A stretch of DNA of 64,000 bases, from the NCBI RefSeq assembly GCF_047495875.1, contig NC_092480.1:1426001-1490000 (forward strand), written 5' to 3'. This stretch comes from Pithys albifrons albifrons (Eukaryota > Chordata > Aves > Passeriformes > Thamnophilidae). Shown in pieces: positions 62,690 to 64,000 of the stretch; position 1 is the first letter of the stretch; each line of letters opens with the position of its first letter. The position numbers were made by a program, and so were the translations under genes. Below the pieces are notes generated by a model. The model saw only the letters and a list, made by a program, of their open reading frames with translations. It had not been told where the DNA came from and ran no database searches.

Positions 62690-63335
62690 GTCTAATCCAT
62701 CCTCTCCCAAGGCACAGACAATTCCTGCAGCCTAATCCATCCTCTCCCAAGTCACATACAATTCCTGCAGCCTAATCCATCCTCTCCCAAGTCACAGACA
62801 ATTCATTCAATCTAATCCATCCTCTCCCAAGGCACAGACAATTCCTGCAGTCTAATCCATCCTCTCCCAAGTCATACACAATTCCTGCAGCCTAATCCAT
62901 CCTTTCCCAAGACACAGACAATTCCTGCAGCCTAATCCATCCTTTCCCAAGTCACAGAAAACTCCTGCAGCCTAATCCATCCTTTCCCAAGTCACAGACA
63001 ATTCATTCAATCTAATCCATTCTCTCCCAAGGCACAGACAATTCCTGCAGCCTAACCCATCCTTTCCCAAGTCACAGACAATTCCTGCAGCCTAATCCAT
63101 CCTTTCCCAAGTCACACACAATTCCTGCAGCCTAATCCATCCTCTCCCAAGTCACAGAAAATTCATTCAATCTAATCCATCCTCTCCTAAATCACAGAAA
63201 ATTCCTTCAGTCTAATCCATCCTTTCCCAAGTCATACACAATTCATTCAGTCTAATCCATCCTTTCCCAAGTCACAGACAATTCCTGCAGCCTAATCCAT
63301 CCTTTCCCAAGGCACAGACAATTCCTCTCCCTGTC
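62690..63335. repeat. 40-bp minisatellite in CBL intron 2
   Basis: Sixteen regular 40-bp units, cctaatccatcctttcccaa followed by gtcacagacaattcctgcag. Two-base variants (ctctc/ctttc, gtca/ggca, cctgcag/cattcaa) are shared between non-adjacent copies, indicating conversion or multi-unit duplication. Confidence 0.95.
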
Positions 63336-64000
63336 CACTGACCAACGAGCTGGTTTTCAGTCCTGCCATGTGAAGCACAATCTGTTTCCACAACTGCAAA
63401 CCCACTTCTGCAATGAGTAGTTTATGCAGTGGGGAAAGCTGATGAATGGCAGCTCCTCTGTGCAAGCAGGAGGGCTGAGGAGGAACAGCTTTCTGCAATG
63501 GAAACAACAAAAAATAGTCCAAGGTAACCACTGGGCCTCCAAATGAAAGTGGAATTAAGAGTTTAGGTGGGTTCAGCATGTTCAGAGCATGAATGGCACT
63601 ACCAGGCAACTGGAGCATCACATTGCAGGGAAATATATATATATTTAACCAAGCTGTTGTTATCAATACTTAGAAAATAAACTCAAGAAAGTCACAATGT
63701 TTACAGGTTCAGAGAAGTCACTGGAGTATTTACCACTGGATTTATAAAAGAAGGAAGCACAGATTTGGAAATATGTACAGTGCTAATTAGTGTACTCAGC
63801 CAACCAATTATTGGATGACTGGGCTTCACCTTGGGACAAAATACACAAATTTTTAACTCTGGAAATACTATTTGATTCCAAGATCAAAGTCTGAGGATGT
63901 TTCTTGTAGCTGTGAAAACTCAGGAGCAACAGAGTATCCACAAACCCACTCACAATCACCAAGTTGTGTCTGATCTACTTGCTAAAATTCAGTATTTAAA
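63336..64000 (-). other. CBL intron 2, window edge
   Basis: Unique intronic sequence with a short (AT)n at 63632-63643. CBL exon 2 is not present. Confidence 0.5.

Overview
This window is vertebrate nuclear DNA, almost certainly avian and probably passerine. The evidence is the short introns, GC-rich microchromosome-like gene space, CR1 LINE 3' ends as the only recognisable interspersed LINE family, and many GC-rich minisatellites. Five protein-coding genes are recognisable, in the order MFRP (+, last two coding exons), C1QTNF5 (+), RNF26 (-), MCAM (+), CBL (-, coding exons 3-16). This is the mirror image of the human 11q23.3 block CBL-MCAM-RNF26-C1QTNF5-MFRP, with every relative orientation kept. 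It would correspond to chicken chromosome 24, from memory of synteny rather than from a search.

Layout. 1-520: end of MFRP, the frizzled-like domain, followed by a polyA signal at 904. 3541-5136: C1QTNF5, the collagen/C1q partner of MFRP. 5.1-10.5 kb: intergenic DNA with a CpG-rich patch, a strong hairpin at 5.6 kb, a 'tagcaac' minisatellite, and the likely RNF26 3'UTR. 10498-12183: intronless RNF26, with an in-frame 75-bp minisatellite that lengthens the protein to 561 aa. 12.2-12.36 kb: its CpG-rich promoter with YY1 and CCAAT motifs. 12.44-13.72 kb: a 1.3-kb almost pure A/T tract abutting a 36-bp GC-rich minisatellite (13.9-14.83 kb). 14.9-21.5 kb: no gene seen, a few candidate regulatory elements. 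21.7-33.84 kb: complete MCAM (gicerin/CD146), 16 coding exons, 620 aa, with a perfect CRE in its promoter and repeat-laden introns 10 and 11. 33.84-35.6 kb: a short convergent intergenic gap. 35.6-55.4 kb: the CBL 3'UTR and exons 16 to 3. 55.4-64 kb: the 3' part of CBL intron 2, with inverted CR1 copies and tandem repeats.

Functionally the genes are independent apart from MFRP/C1QTNF5, which are co-expressed in mammalian retinal pigment epithelium and ciliary body and can be dicistronic there. MCAM is a five-Ig cell-adhesion receptor, CBL a RING E3 ligase that down-regulates receptor tyrosine kinases, and RNF26 a multispanning ER RING E3.

Exon limits were set by hand from GT/AG sites, reading-phase continuity and remembered human orthologues. 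No alignment or database search was run. The most unusual item is a CR1 copy type that recurs four times with the same 79-bp near-perfect palindrome just before its 3' terminus, preceded in two copies by an expanded 46-bp tandem array. In CBL these copies lie in opposite orientations around exon 3.
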